Below, one piece after another: positions 36,896 to 46,827 of a stretch of 64,000 nucleotides of DNA. The notes below the pieces were generated by a model, which saw only the letters and a program-made list of their open reading frames with translations, did not search any database and was not told where the DNA came from. The position numbers were made by a program, and so were the translations under genes. Every line of letters begins with the position of its first letter. Positions within the stretch are counted from its first letter, which is position 1. Source of the DNA: Rhizobium sp. BK650 (GTDB taxonomy: Bacteria > Pseudomonadota > Alphaproteobacteria > Rhizobiales > Rhizobiaceae); NCBI RefSeq assembly GCF_014195325.1, contig NZ_JACIBK010000013.1, positions 1 to 64,000 on the forward strand, given 5' to 3'.

Positions 36896-37090
36896 GGAGT
36901 GTGATTGAGGTCTCTTATGACACGGCTAGCTGGCTGGCTGCAGCCCTGTCGTCTGCTGCAGAGTCTGCATCGAGTATCGAATTAAGTCTTTGCGATGGCA
37001 GCGGTGCGAGCAGTTGTTGCCAGTCACGCGCCGGTCACGGTTTCACAATAGGAACTATCGCCATGACCTCCCCACAAGTGAGGTGATGTC

Positions 37091-37660
37091 ATGAGAAGAA
37101 TTATCGGACTACTGACGGCTGCTTTTGGGATCCTCTCTACTTGCGCTTTCGCGCGGGCCCCAGCTGAACCCTCGTCGCCTCCCCCCGCCCCGGAATCAGC
37201 AAAGGAAAATCCCCCGCCACCTGATATTTCGCACAAGAACGATGAGCGTGCCGACAGGGACTGGCGTTCGCAACCGAGAGAGCGAGGCGCCCGGTTTCAC
37301 ATTGAGAGCGGCCAAACCAGGATCGACCTGAGGTGTGCCGATGGCGATTCGACAAAGGATTGCGCCGACACTGTTTTGCAGGTGCTGGAGCGCCTGCAGG
37401 CGCCCGTTCCGGGAGCGACGATCGACGGAGCGATTACGAACGTGATCGATGGGAGCGCGATTAAGGTCAGAAGCTGTCAGTCGGTGAACGGCGTCTTCAG
37501 CCTCGGTTCACCCCGACACGCACTTAATCTTCCACCATCAGGAGAAATCAAGATGCGAAACTCCCTATCACGGTGGCTCTTCTCTCGGCCGGAATTATAT
37601 CAGGGACGGCGAATGCGGCTCCTATGGGCAGGGTTTCAGTGGCGAAAACGAATGTCCTAA
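37091..37660 (+). CDS. Small secreted protein with doubtful C-terminal extension
   Basis: MRRIIGLLTAAFGILSTCAFA is a clear signal peptide, followed by a Pro/Glu-rich linker and FHIESGQTRIDLRCADGDST, DCADTVLQVLERLQ. GAGGTGATG ribosome site. After residue about 115 the sequence loses sense and runs through the ribosome site and start codon of the next gene before stopping, so the natural stop has probably been lost by a frameshift. Periplasmic; function unknown. Confidence 0.5.
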   Translation: MRRIIGLLTAAFGILSTCAFARAPAEPSSPPPAPESAKENPPPPDISHKNDERADRDWRSQPRERGARFHIESGQTRIDLRCADGDSTKDCADTVLQVLERLQAPVPGATIDGAITNVIDGSAIKVRSCQSVNGVFSLGSPRHALNLPPSGEIKMRNSLSRWLFSRPELYQGRRMRLLWAGFQWRKRMS

Positions 37661-37776
37661 CGGTCGATTATGCATGCGGCCGGTATCACTTGAGCCCGCG
37701 GGGCTTCTGCCGATCCCGGCCCGATGATGTGGACTGGAGATCCTCACTTCAAGAGCGACACCGCCGACCGGGATGA
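37553..37776 (+). pseudogene. Small secreted-protein gene with 1-nt deletion after codon 2
   Basis: An AGGAGA site and ATG CG- at 37553 are followed one base out of frame by KLPITVALLSAGIISGTANA (signal peptide), then APMGRVSVAKTNVLTVDYAC, GRYHLSPRGFCRSRP. Restoring one base gives an intact small Cys-containing secreted protein of about 75 residues. A GTG at 37573 inside the signal peptide could rescue translation, but the leader would be shortened. Confidence 0.6.
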
Positions 37777-37824
37777 CCGGGGCGCGATCTTGCGTTCGAT
37801 CAAAGGCTCCCTCTGAGAGCTAGC

Positions 37825-38115
37825 TCAGTGTCTTGTGGCTCCTCGCGCTGTCCTGGGCCTTTCCGGGGGCGGGGTTTTGCTCGGACCGCTCTTGACGCTT
37901 TCAGTTTTCGTCTTTGCCCTCGAGGTCGGCGCCGCAGCCGTTGTTGCCGACTTCTTGCCCCGAGGCTTCTTGGCAGTCTGGTCATCCGCCTGCGCGCTCG
38001 CCGCAATCTCCTGGAATGCCTGAAGCCAGTGCTTCATGTCCTCTCCGTGCGGCCGGCCTTCCCGTTCCCATATCTCGTACGCCCTTTGTCTAATGCGCTC
38101 CTCATTCGACGCCAT
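37825..38115 (-). CDS. DUF2934 family protein
   Basis: A 96-residue protein. Start MASNEERIRQRAYEIWEREG at 38115 has a GGAGG site 5 nt upstream; the frame upstream is open but unlikely. Residues 1-40 are the DUF2934 domain (RAYEIWEREGRPHG, DMKHWLQAFQEI); the remainder is a Lys/Ala/Pro-rich basic tail (KKPRGKKSAT), which may bind DNA. Function of the family is unknown. Confidence 0.85.
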   Translation of the reverse strand: MASNEERIRQRAYEIWEREGRPHGEDMKHWLQAFQEIAASAQADDQTAKKPRGKKSATTAAAPTSRAKTKTESVKSGPSKTPPPERPRTARGATRH

Positions 38116-38187
38116 ATCTGCCTCCATCCAAACCGTGACCTGCACACTCAAATGGGGCAGGAAATTCGAACGGCAATAGTTGTTCAC

Positions 38188-38991
38188 AGCGGCTCCCGCG
38201 CTCGAACTCCGCTGTCACACATGTGCCGCTTGCATCCTGTATCGGAATGCCTCCGCTGGCCGGTCCCCGCGGAAGTTGGCTTTGCTAAACCATGTCTCGC
38301 TGACCACGTTTAAATGAGACGCTGGTTTGCTTTTGCTGCGCTGCAGTGCCAACCAGCGCTTATCGGTCCGTGAGAACACGCCGTGCTATCGGTTCATACA
38401 ACCCGTGATAATTAATTGATGCGGCCACCCTATCTCACGTTTCCCAGCTTCGGCGGACAGTGGGTGGATTAGTCTGCCAGGAATGGCCGAAATCAAGCAT
38501 CAAGGCATGAGCGTCGTTACCGCTCGTCTCCTGTAGGCTCCGAGTGGAGTCCGGTTCGAGCTGACGACATAGACGTCCGCGATGGCCCCGGCCATGAGCC
38601 GCCGCTTAAATCGCAAGCCTTTCGTCGATCGTGGCTTCGTGTAAAGCAAATGCCGGTCACGGTGCAGGCGACCTTCCTGGTGGAAAAAGCCTGAAATCGC
38701 CCGTCCAGCGCGTCTACTGAAGCAGGAACTTCCGGGTAGGACGGCCGTTTTCGAAGGCGGCGCATAACGCCGATCCTGAAGTGGATAGGTTCTCTGAACC
38801 GGGCGCTCGCGAGCCTGATGCAGGCAAGCGTCGGTCTTTGTTCTTCGACTTCGAACGTCTAGCACACGGTCGCCCCGGCTGAGGTGATGGCCTATAACAA
38901 GTGCCTCAAGAACTTCACGTGTGGTGCCGGGGCCAGAATGCACAATTTCGCCGAAACTTCTTTTGGACAGTCAGCACTTGTGGCGCTTGGC
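38188..38991. other. Gap downstream of virD4, unclassified
   Basis: A minus-strand frame 38500-38943 (MHSGPGTTREVLEALVIGHH, 147 aa) starts 48 nt beyond the virD4 stop and could be read through from the operon, but no ribosome site or family was recognised. The rest shows no gene. No relaxase motif (HxDxx or HUH) was found here. Confidence 0.3.
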
Positions 38992-41772
38992 TCAAGTTTG
39001 CTTCTCGGCCTCCCCCAGCGGATCCCGCGCAAGATCGGCAAATTCGCGCAGAACACTTTTCGAACTCTGATCTCGCAGGCGCTCGGAGAGGGTCTCGATC
39101 AAGAGCTCGATATCTGCGTTCAACTCTGTTGGGTCGAACGAGCCCGTGTCAACCTGCTTAAAAATTGCGTCGTTCAGGGCCTTGATGTCAATACCGAATG
39201 CGCCGCGGACGTTCTGTCGCCGCAGGATGGCTGCGGCGGGGGGATTTCTAGCTTCATCCTGACTATCGGAAGTTCGTTGAATTCGGTTCTGTTGTCCTCG
39301 TGGAGAGCCCGGATACACACTGCGATCCAACTTTGCCTGATCTATCGCGACACGGACGTCGTCAACCTGGATGGGGCCGGAAGCGCGCGCTGCGCTGCGG
39401 TTGCCATTGTGTCCGCCTGTTGCAGCGGGTTGCTTTTTCCGCGCCGTTGTCTGCTCTTCATCTCGTAGTTCCTTTTCCGTCCGTCCGGCCTCGCGCTTTT
39501 CGTCGAGATCGAGACGCTGACGAAGTTCATCGAGCGAGGAAATATAGACGTGTCGCACGCCCTCCTTCACGATGAAGCGAACACTCTGTGGCTGCTGCGG
39601 CCTATTGACGGCACCAAAATCGATGTCCACCGGGCCTGCCGGCAATTTGTTGTCGATTGTCCGGGATAGAGCGGCTCCAGGCTCAGAGGAGCTGTGTCTG
39701 ATGGCTTCGGTGTCGGCAATCGTCCATTCGACCGGCTGTATGCATGGTCTGCTCACCGGCTTGAACTTCCGCACCTTTGAGAACATGCGCGCGCCGCCGG
39801 AATCGAGTTTCATGATGCGCATGAGTGGCATGCCTGTGACTTGGAGGATCGCCTCCTCTGGCTTCATCATCATCAGCGTGTTGACGGGAAGCAGGTCCAC
39901 GGGCACTGGCACCTTCGAGATGGATCGTTGCCTGCGACCATGGCGATGGGAGTAAGAGGACTGCTCGACCCACTCAGTCGTCCTGCCGGCCGCGGCAGAG
40001 ACGGCGGCTGCGTCCTCCGGGTTCTGGAAGTTCATGAACAACTTGATCGTAGACGCGCCCATCAGAATCTTCTGCCCCGACCGCTGATACAATCGTTCGA
40101 GCTGCGCACCGTCCTGCAGGATAAAGACGAAGCGAACGCCGTTCTTGCGGATCAGTGGCGCAAGCGTCAGGACGGTATCTATGCGCCCACCATTACCAAA
40201 CTCGTCGAGCATCATCAGCACCTCGTGCTCGCCGTTCCGCAAAGGTCCCATCTGTACGAGCTTGTCGGCCATCTGCTGGATGAACATGGAAATCAGCCGC
40301 TCGTAGATCTGCATCGCATTCCAGTCGGCCTGGATAAAGATCACCAATTTTCGCTTTCTGATCGTGTCGATCGGGATCGTGGTAATGGAAGTCAGCGCCT
40401 CGACGAGGGGGTTTTGGAGAAAATTGAGCTTTGCGACGATCTCCGCCGCGATTCCCTCCCCAAGCTTTTCGTGTCGGCCCGCGAATTTGGTGAGCTGCAT
40501 GCGAGTCTGATCAGAAAGAACGGCCTCGTAATTTTCCAGGAGTTGGATGATCGCCTTGCGCTCGTCCGACATCGAATTGAGGATGCGGTAGAGCTCGCTC
40601 AGCGATTTCCGCGTATCCGGGCATTCAAGCACGAAGCCAAGCATGGCCGTCAGCAGGATCCGGGCGCTCTCTTCCCAGAAATCCGATGAATCAGAGCGCA
40701 GTCGCTCGGGCAACAGCATCTGCGTCAGCTTCTGCAGGTCGGTAATGCGCTGGTTTGGATCGGCACTGATCATGTCCAGAGGGTTATAGCCATCTGTAAA
40801 TTTCGATCCCGGCGCCAGCAGAAAAATCTCGTAGCCCTGATCCTTCAGATAGCCGGATGTCTCCTCGAACAGTTCGCCGCTCATATCGAGGACCATCTGC
40901 GATCCCTTGAAACTCATCATCGTCGGGATGACAAAGCCCCGCGACTTACCCTGCCCTGGCGAGCCGATGACCATCACATGCTGGTCGCCGTCGTTGCGCA
41001 GAAGAAGGCCCTGCTTGAGACCGAGAACGATGCCGTGCTTATCACGCAGCCGGAAATCAGCTGCATCTTTCAGGGTCGCCAGCCTTGCCTTACCCATGAT
41101 CATGCGCTGGCGCTTCTGGATCGCTGCCCCGATTGGAAACCCGACCAGGGCTCCAGCGGCCGCCAGACCGGCGAGCGCCGCAAACACTGTCTGCCGCGAC
41201 GGTCGCTGAAAGGTACCAGACGCGTCGGTGTAACCAAAGGGCGCCTGATACATCGCCGCAAGATGAGCGTCATAATAGTCCGCTACTCCGGCTAACCCAC
41301 CGGCCTTACTTGCAACGAGATAAAAGACGATTCCGTAAACAATGACGCCGGCATAGGCGCCAGCAAAGATCAGCGCCGTGTGGGCAATCAGGGTGAACAT
41401 TGACCTCACATGCAGGAGGTAGAGGATCTTGCGCGACAGTGCTCTGCCGCCTTTCAGCATCCAGAGGCTCAGCAGGAAAAACAGAAATGGCGCGGCCAGG
41501 ACTAAAGCGAGGATCGAGAGCCCGACTGTGTTTCGCGTCCGGATGACCGACCATGTGTAGGCAATGCCATCGGGAATGGGCGTCTGCTCGACATAGTCGT
41601 AATAGGAGACCGACCCGAAGGATGCGACGTAGGCGTCGTAGATCAATGTGAAGAACATCAGCCATATCGCGACGGCGCCTAGAACGGCGACTGGGAAGGT
41701 GAAGGCCGAGACCTCTTGAAGCCTCGTCCACTTCGGGCGTTCAGCCTCTGCGTCCGTGGATACGCTTGCCAT
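38992..41772 (-). CDS. virD4: Type IV coupling protein VirD4/TraG
   Basis: A 926-residue inner-membrane ATPase linking the relaxosome to the secretion channel. Start MASVSTDAEAE at 41772 with GAGG 9 nt upstream; it overlaps virB11 by 32 nt. Three to five N-terminal helices in residues 20-215, Walker A GSPGQGKS at 270-277, Walker B VLMMLDEFG (Asp-Glu 523-524), and ILQDGAQLERLY after it. The last 300 residues are a hydrophilic extension beyond the usual 650-700 length, with a charged stretch (DEKREAGRTEKELRDEEQ), perhaps for substrate recognition. Last gene of the operon. Confidence 0.95.
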   Translation of the reverse strand: MASVSTDAEAERPKWTRLQEVSAFTFPVAVLGAVAIWLMFFTLIYDAYVASFGSVSYYDYVEQTPIPDGIAYTWSVIRTRNTVGLSILALVLAAPFLFFLLSLWMLKGGRALSRKILYLLHVRSMFTLIAHTALIFAGAYAGVIVYGIVFYLVASKAGGLAGVADYYDAHLAAMYQAPFGYTDASGTFQRPSRQTVFAALAGLAAAGALVGFPIGAAIQKRQRMIMGKARLATLKDAADFRLRDKHGIVLGLKQGLLLRNDGDQHVMVIGSPGQGKSRGFVIPTMMSFKGSQMVLDMSGELFEETSGYLKDQGYEIFLLAPGSKFTDGYNPLDMISADPNQRITDLQKLTQMLLPERLRSDSSDFWEESARILLTAMLGFVLECPDTRKSLSELYRILNSMSDERKAIIQLLENYEAVLSDQTRMQLTKFAGRHEKLGEGIAAEIVAKLNFLQNPLVEALTSITTIPIDTIRKRKLVIFIQADWNAMQIYERLISMFIQQMADKLVQMGPLRNGEHEVLMMLDEFGNGGRIDTVLTLAPLIRKNGVRFVFILQDGAQLERLYQRSGQKILMGASTIKLFMNFQNPEDAAAVSAAAGRTTEWVEQSSYSHRHGRRQRSISKVPVPVDLLPVNTLMMMKPEEAILQVTGMPLMRIMKLDSGGARMFSKVRKFKPVSRPCIQPVEWTIADTEAIRHSSSEPGAALSRTIDNKLPAGPVDIDFGAVNRPQQPQSVRFIVKEGVRHVYISSLDELRQRLDLDEKREAGRTEKELRDEEQTTARKKQPAATGGHNGNRSAARASGPIQVDDVRVAIDQAKLDRSVYPGSPRGQQNRIQRTSDSQDEARNPPAAAILRRQNVRGAFGIDIKALNDAIFKQVDTGSFDPTELNADIELLIETLSERLRDQSSKSVLREFADLARDPLGEAEKQT

Positions 41773-42790
41773 TTTCGTCCACCTCGTCGGCAAAATAGAT
41801 CTCGCTGACACCGCGGCCGCCGGCGGCATCGCTCTTTTTCAACTGCACCACGATCGGGATGATCGAGCGGATGTAGCGGATGATGTCGTCACGCTCCATG
41901 CGGACATTGCTGTTGAGCACCAGCGTCGACAGCCGGTTGAAAGCGTGATGCGGGGAGTTCGCATGGATGGTCGACATCGAGCCCGGATGGCCGGTGTTGA
42001 TCGCATTGAGGAAATCGAAAGCCTCGTCGCCGCGCAACTCGCCCATGAAGATCCGGTCTGGCCTCAGACGCAGTGCGGAAGCCAAAAGGTCTGTCATCGT
42101 GACCCTCGCTTCGCCCTGTGCGCCCTTCGAGACCAGCAATGAGACGACGTTTTCCTGGCGCGGTTCCAGCTCCGCGGTGTCCTGCATGAGAATGAATCGC
42201 TCGTGGTTTGGGATCGCCGTCAGCATCGCATTGAGGAATGTCGTTTTGCCGGTGGAGGTGCCGCCGGAAATCAACATACTGCGATGATTGGCGGCCGCGA
42301 GCTCCAGAAACGCACGCGCCTTCCCAATACGCAGCAGGCGCGACAACTCGATATCGACATCGTCGATGTAGTCGTCACCCGTTACCTTGGTGAAGCGGAA
42401 GGCTCCAGCTTTCTCATAGTCGTCGAGATCGAAGCGTCGGATAAATTGCTTGCGGATCGAAAAGGCGTGGCCAGTGGCAGAGGTGGGGTTAAGCACGAAC
42501 TGGACGCGCTCGCCGTTGATGAGCGTTGCCGAAAGCAGCGGGTTCTCAGCATTGATGGTTTGCTTCGTGAACGACGCCGCGCGCGACGCCATATGGCGGA
42601 TCGCCTCCTGGTCGAGCCCATCGACCTCTTGCCTGACCATGCTGAGCTGGCCGATCCGCTCGAACCAAATTTCGTTGCTGCGCTGGCAGGAAATCTCGAC
42701 CGCGGCGGGATCGTCAAGAAATTGTCTGATTGGCTCGAGCGCCTCGGAAAGAAAGTGCTGTTCGGCCGAGATCGACGGGTGCGCGTTCAT
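41741..42790 (-). CDS. virB11: VirB11 secretion ATPase
   Basis: A 349-residue hexameric cytoplasmic ATPase. Walker A GGTSTGKT at 176-183, Asp box around 205-215 (FILMQDTAEL), Walker B FMGELRGDEAF, His box TGHPGSMSTIHAN. Its start overlaps the virB10 stop by 4 nt. It switches the channel between pilus assembly and DNA transfer in known systems. Confidence 0.96.
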   Translation of the reverse strand: MNAHPSISAEQHFLSEALEPIRQFLDDPAAVEISCQRSNEIWFERIGQLSMVRQEVDGLDQEAIRHMASRAASFTKQTINAENPLLSATLINGERVQFVLNPTSATGHAFSIRKQFIRRFDLDDYEKAGAFRFTKVTGDDYIDDVDIELSRLLRIGKARAFLELAAANHRSMLISGGTSTGKTTFLNAMLTAIPNHERFILMQDTAELEPRQENVVSLLVSKGAQGEARVTMTDLLASALRLRPDRIFMGELRGDEAFDFLNAINTGHPGSMSTIHANSPHHAFNRLSTLVLNSNVRMERDDIIRYIRSIIPIVVQLKKSDAAGGRGVSEIYFADEVDENGKRIHGRRG

Positions 42791-44124
42791 TTGCCCACCT
42801 TCTTTCGGCGCAGGCGTTCGAACGCCTCGCGCACGGGGTCCGGATAAAGATCCGAGAAATCAAGGTCCCGTGTGACAAAGACGGTGATGTCAGAACCTTG
42901 GGCGATGTGGATCGTCGGGCGGATGTTGCGGCTGTCCTGGAACGCCTCGCTTGCGAGTTGCTGAATGCCCGACGCAATCGTTTCCGCCGCGATCTCGCGG
43001 GCCCGATCCTGCGAGGCGATTCCGTTATTCTGCGGTATGCTGGTCACGCTTCCGTCCGTGTTGACCACCGTTATATTTCGATCCGGTTTCTGACCGAGTT
43101 GAGCAATGTATTGGGTAACCCCGCCGATCATCGTCATCAACGCCGGCGGCCCCAACCGCTCCCAATATTTCCGGTCGACGACACCTGTCATGCCGGAGCG
43201 ACCGAGACGATCAGTGCCGTAAGAGCCAAGCTGGACAGAAACACCGTCGCCACGGATCATCCGCGTCCAGACGATGAACAGGCGCTCCTGCCCGCGCTCG
43301 ACACCGGATTTATAATCGCCAATCAGCGAGGAGCCGGCAGGTATCAAGATGCGCCGGCCATCGAAGGAGTAGACATCCTCCCGGACAATCGCCTTCACCA
43401 TGCCGGCGAGATCGGAATTGATCGCCGTCTCCAACGTGCCGCGGATCATCGTGCCCTGTGGGATCCAGGCATCGATACGGCGGTTCTCGGCGGCAACCGA
43501 CACCTGTACCCCCTGCCCTCCTATTGCCTTCAGGAAGGCACGATCGCCATCGACAGCACCACTTGCATCCGAGGCTGCTCCGGCGGGCGTGCCTGTCGAG
43601 CCGTTCGCCCCGAACAATCCGGCTCCCGTAGCCTCGGGCGAAGCGTTTGCGGGCCCGCTTGTGCGTTCCGACTGATCGAAGACGACAGCAGTGGAGCGCA
43701 CGCGCTCAAGCAGTTTTGCCTGCCGGGCGAGCTCGATGCATTTAGGATCCTCTGGATTTTTGCCTCTCGTACAATCGACATCGACCGGTGGCGCGATTTG
43801 GGCCGGCGCCGGGATGACCGGCGCCGGTGGCGGGGGTGGCAGAGGGGGTGGCGCCTCCGGCACCTGAACCGTCGGCAAGGGCGGCGGGGCGGGCGGGTTA
43901 AAGCCTTCGTTTCTAGGCGCTTGCACCGGGCGGAACTCTTCATGCGGCGTATTGTCGACCGTCGGTTCCCGCTCGCCGCCGGAAAGAAGGAAATAGAGGA
44001 CGACACCGATGCCGGCGATTGCCGCCACCACGGCGATCGGCCGCATCAGCCCAACCCCGGAGCGCCTCACCTGACCGCCAATTGCGGTATCGGTTTCGAT
44101 CGAATGATAGTTCGGATCAGACAT
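42787..44124 (-). CDS. virB10: VirB10 channel protein
   Basis: A 445-residue bitopic protein spanning both membranes: short cytoplasmic head, TM helix (PIAVVAAIAGIGVVLYFLLS, about 28-47), long proline-rich periplasmic linker (PPPLPTVQVPEAPPPLPPPP region), and the beta-barrel TrbI/VirB10 domain (LIPAGSSLIGDYKSG, IVWTRMIRGDG). In known systems it forms the outer-membrane core with VirB7 and VirB9. A 10-nt gap separates it from virB9. Confidence 0.95.
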   Translation of the reverse strand: MSDPNYHSIETDTAIGGQVRRSGVGLMRPIAVVAAIAGIGVVLYFLLSGGEREPTVDNTPHEEFRPVQAPRNEGFNPPAPPPLPTVQVPEAPPPLPPPPPAPVIPAPAQIAPPVDVDCTRGKNPEDPKCIELARQAKLLERVRSTAVVFDQSERTSGPANASPEATGAGLFGANGSTGTPAGAASDASGAVDGDRAFLKAIGGQGVQVSVAAENRRIDAWIPQGTMIRGTLETAINSDLAGMVKAIVREDVYSFDGRRILIPAGSSLIGDYKSGVERGQERLFIVWTRMIRGDGVSVQLGSYGTDRLGRSGMTGVVDRKYWERLGPPALMTMIGGVTQYIAQLGQKPDRNITVVNTDGSVTSIPQNNGIASQDRAREIAAETIASGIQQLASEAFQDSRNIRPTIHIAQGSDITVFVTRDLDFSDLYPDPVREAFERLRRKKVGK

Positions 44125-44134
44125 CGGGGCCTCC

Positions 44135-44968
44135 CTATCGCGATTTTGATGACGAGCTGGCGCCAGCCGAACCGAGGCGCTTCGGCGCCACGGCGCCCTC
44201 GATCGGCGCCGGCACGTCGGCTGGAGCGGTCCTTAGATTGAACAGGCAGGTCTCGTTCTCAGTGCCAAAACGAAGCGTCCACTGCCGCGAGACCGTCTCG
44301 ATGACGATGTAGTCGGCCTCCCGGCGATAATTGACGAGGCTCTCGCGTCGCTTGTTATCGACAATGAAGATCGCCGGCACGTCGCCGGTGAACTTCATGA
44401 AGGTCTTCAAACCGTCATCGAACACCCAAAGCGGCTTCGCGGCATCGCTGCCCTTGAAGCCATAGTCGTAATTGACCTTGTCGCGGCGGATGTTCTTGAT
44501 GTTGGGATTGCGTTCTGCATCCTGCGCCTGCTTCCACATTTCGGCCGTGCCCTTCAGGCCGGCGTCTTCCGGGTAAATGAACCGCAGCTTGAAGGTCTGG
44601 TTCTGGATCGACTTGCTGTCGTTGACCTCAAGGTCGAACGAGTAGGTTCGTTTCGTCGTCACCACGGAGAGGTTAGTCGGCGCGTCCTTTTCCATCGGCT
44701 TCAGGGTGAGTGAGCGGCGGTCCGCCGATGTCAGGATCTGCCAGGAAACGGTGTCACCCGCGACCACCTGCGTAACCTCTTCGTCCGCACCGAAGAGGAT
44801 CGTCGTTACCATTCCGTAAGTCCCGGTGACGACGAAGACCTGTTCGGCCGAATAGGGCAAAGTCCGCACGCGCGGATCGAGACGGCCAGGCCGGGCAATC
44901 AATTCCGCATGAACCGAAGAGGCCGTCAGCAGCAGTGACAGCGTTATTCCAACCCTCGCCAGCCTCAT
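44135..44968 (-). CDS. virB9: VirB9 outer-membrane core protein
   Basis: A 277-residue secreted protein with signal peptide (ITLSLLLTASSVHAE) and the two VirB9 beta domains: GRLDPRVRTLPYSAEQVFVV-type N-lobe and the C-lobe YDYGFKGSDAAKPLWVFDDG followed by VNYRREADYIVIETV. Its start overlaps the virB8 stop by 4 nt. Confidence 0.95.
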   Translation of the reverse strand: MRLARVGITLSLLLTASSVHAELIARPGRLDPRVRTLPYSAEQVFVVTGTYGMVTTILFGADEEVTQVVAGDTVSWQILTSADRRSLTLKPMEKDAPTNLSVVTTKRTYSFDLEVNDSKSIQNQTFKLRFIYPEDAGLKGTAEMWKQAQDAERNPNIKNIRRDKVNYDYGFKGSDAAKPLWVFDDGLKTFMKFTGDVPAIFIVDNKRRESLVNYRREADYIVIETVSRQWTLRFGTENETCLFNLRTAPADVPAPIEGAVAPKRLGSAGASSSSKSR

Positions 44969-45699
44969 GGAGTGAGCCCCGAAGGCATGGTCTCGGGAAC
45001 CTTGACGTATTCGGTGACGACAAAGCCGAGGGGGTTATAAAGTCGGACCCTGTTGCTGGCGGGCAGATTGATCTGGCGGTAGCGGATCGTCGCCGACCAG
45101 CGATTGACGATGTCGCCGCCGCGGCGCCGTTCCCGGGTCTCGAAGCGCACCGACATGGTGGTGGCATTGAGCGGATTGACCGACAGGATTTCCGGTCGGA
45201 CCTCACCCGTCGTTCCCATGGTCTTGACCGGACCTCTCGGATTGGAAGGGTTCATCCATTCCGAATAGTCCTTGAAGGCCGAGGAATCCGGGTCCGACCA
45301 AAGGGCGATCATGTCGAAGTTTTCCGAGAGATAGCGCGGATCGTAGGTCTCGCGGCGGATGACGTAGTTACCGACAAACGAGGCACGAACGGCTTGGATT
45401 TCCGAAACGTTCGATCGGTCCTTATCGAGCGTTGTCACGGTCTCCATATAGCCGGTGTTCTTGTCGACGATCAGCGGCACGACCTCGGTGCGGACAAGTG
45501 GGAAGAGCTGCGCGACGGAAAAGGACAGCACGCCGGCAACGATCCAGCCCGCCACCGCAAAGACCAGCAGGATGAGGCCGATCAGGGTCCGGAGGGACCG
45601 GTTCTTTTCTCCCCACGAGAGGTGTTGATCGTAGATCTCTTGTGGGCCAGGCGCACGATCGGCTGGCGCCACTCTCAATTGCCTTTTGAACAATGCCAA
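44965..45699 (-). CDS. virB8: VirB8 inner-membrane assembly protein
   Basis: A 244-residue bitopic protein: N-terminal cytoplasmic part, TM helix about residues 38-60 (LIGLILLVFAVAGWIVAGVL), and a periplasmic NTF2-like domain (RASFVGNYVIRRETYDPRYL, VNPLNATTMSVRFETRERRR). It lies 54 nt beyond virB6 and overlaps virB9. Confidence 0.95.
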   Translation of the reverse strand: MALFKRQLRVAPADRAPGPQEIYDQHLSWGEKNRSLRTLIGLILLVFAVAGWIVAGVLSFSVAQLFPLVRTEVVPLIVDKNTGYMETVTTLDKDRSNVSEIQAVRASFVGNYVIRRETYDPRYLSENFDMIALWSDPDSSAFKDYSEWMNPSNPRGPVKTMGTTGEVRPEILSVNPLNATTMSVRFETRERRRGGDIVNRWSATIRYRQINLPASNRVRLYNPLGFVVTEYVKVPETMPSGLTP

Positions 45700-45753
45700 T
45701 TTCCAAACCTCGAAGTCGCAATGAGTAAATCGCTGATCCGAACCGCCACGGCG

Positions 45754-46827
45754 TCATTCGCTGTTGCGCCGGCGATTGGTGAGCATTCGACCCAGCGCGC
45801 CGGCGCCCGCGACACCACCGCGGCCAGCAAGTGCCGCAGCCGTGACGGCACCACTGGGGCCGGCGAGTGTGCCGAGCCCTATAGCTGCGGCCTGGCCGGC
45901 GCGGGAATTAGAGGAAGAGAGGCGTCTGCGCGCGGCGTTGTAGGTCGTGTCCACGCCACCTCCTCCCGGGACGCCAGAGAGGGCTGCCCCGTAGGCGAAG
46001 GTTCGCGCGAAATCCGGCACCTGGAAGATGAAATAGGAGATCAGCGCGAGGTAGAGCACCATGGCGAGCACGATCGCCAGAGCGTTTTCCTTAGTCGCCA
46101 TGTCGCCGTTGATCGTGTCCATCATACCGATCAGAAAGCCGAACGACAGGCCGGCCATGATGTAGGTGAAGAGCAGCATGAACATGCCGTAGGCGACACC
46201 CCTCACCCAGGCGTCGAAGACAAAGCGGGTGATGCCAAAGAAATAGCAGAGGATGGCGATCGGACCGATTGCAAGCATGACGGCGGTGATCATCTTCGCA
46301 AAGAGCGTGACACCGGTGAGGATCAGCAGCATAGGAAGCAGGCCGAACACCAGCACGATAAAGACAACGACGGCGCCCGTCACATTCGGCAGCCATCCGG
46401 ATTCGTAGGAATTGAAGAGCTGCATGGCAAAGTCGTAGACCTTGCGTGCCATCGAGGCGACTTGGCTGGCGATGTCAGCGCCAGCCGATTGACCGCCCAT
46501 TGCCGAGGATATGGCCGATCCGAGATCCTGTGGCGCCGACAGCACGAACTGGCCGATATTGTCGTAGAAGAGCGCCCAGGACATGACGAGGGTATAGGCA
46601 AGCGTGATCTTGAAGGCGGTGATCGCCATGTCCTGAAGGGAAACGCTAGACAGTCCGAGCGCACCCCAGAGGAAATAGAGGATCAGGAAGATCGCCAGGA
46701 TGCCGGACACGAGGTTTCTGTTTTCGGCAAACAGCCCCCAGGCCCGCTCCAGCGATGCCTCGTTGATCTTGTCGAAATATCGAAGTGCATCACCATAGAA
46801 GTTTATCGCGTAGCTGACGGGATCCAT
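45754..46827 (-). CDS. virB6: VirB6 polytopic membrane protein
   Basis: A 357-residue protein with six to seven helices in residues 30-270, including LYFLWGALGLSSVSLQDMAI and the central Trp/Pro-rich loop near ESGWLPNVTGAVVV. The C-terminal 70 residues are Gly/Ala-rich and cytoplasmic or periplasmic. Its start overlaps the small lipoprotein gene by 25 nt. Confidence 0.93.
   Translation of the reverse strand: MDPVSYAINFYGDALRYFDKINEASLERAWGLFAENRNLVSGILAIFLILYFLWGALGLSSVSLQDMAITAFKITLAYTLVMSWALFYDNIGQFVLSAPQDLGSAISSAMGGQSAGADIASQVASMARKVYDFAMQLFNSYESGWLPNVTGAVVVFIVLVFGLLPMLLILTGVTLFAKMITAVMLAIGPIAILCYFFGITRFVFDAWVRGVAYGMFMLLFTYIMAGLSFGFLIGMMDTINGDMATKENALAIVLAMVLYLALISYFIFQVPDFARTFAYGAALSGVPGGGGVDTTYNAARRRLSSSNSRAGQAAAIGLGTLAGPSGAVTAAALAGRGGVAGAGALGRMLTNRRRNSE

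Noticed and set aside
37040..37090. Riboswitch or leader before the small secreted protein, and c-di-AMP riboswitch before the KimA-like gene
   Set aside because: No conserved junction elements could be recognised by eye; only ordinary ribosome sites are visible.
38500..38943. A relaxase gene downstream of virD4
   Set aside because: The only ORF there lacks the Tyr motif and the three-His motif of relaxases; function left unassigned.
42730..44241. 503-residue plus-strand ORF antisense to virB10
   Set aside because: Antisense shadow of virB10 created by GC-rich third positions.
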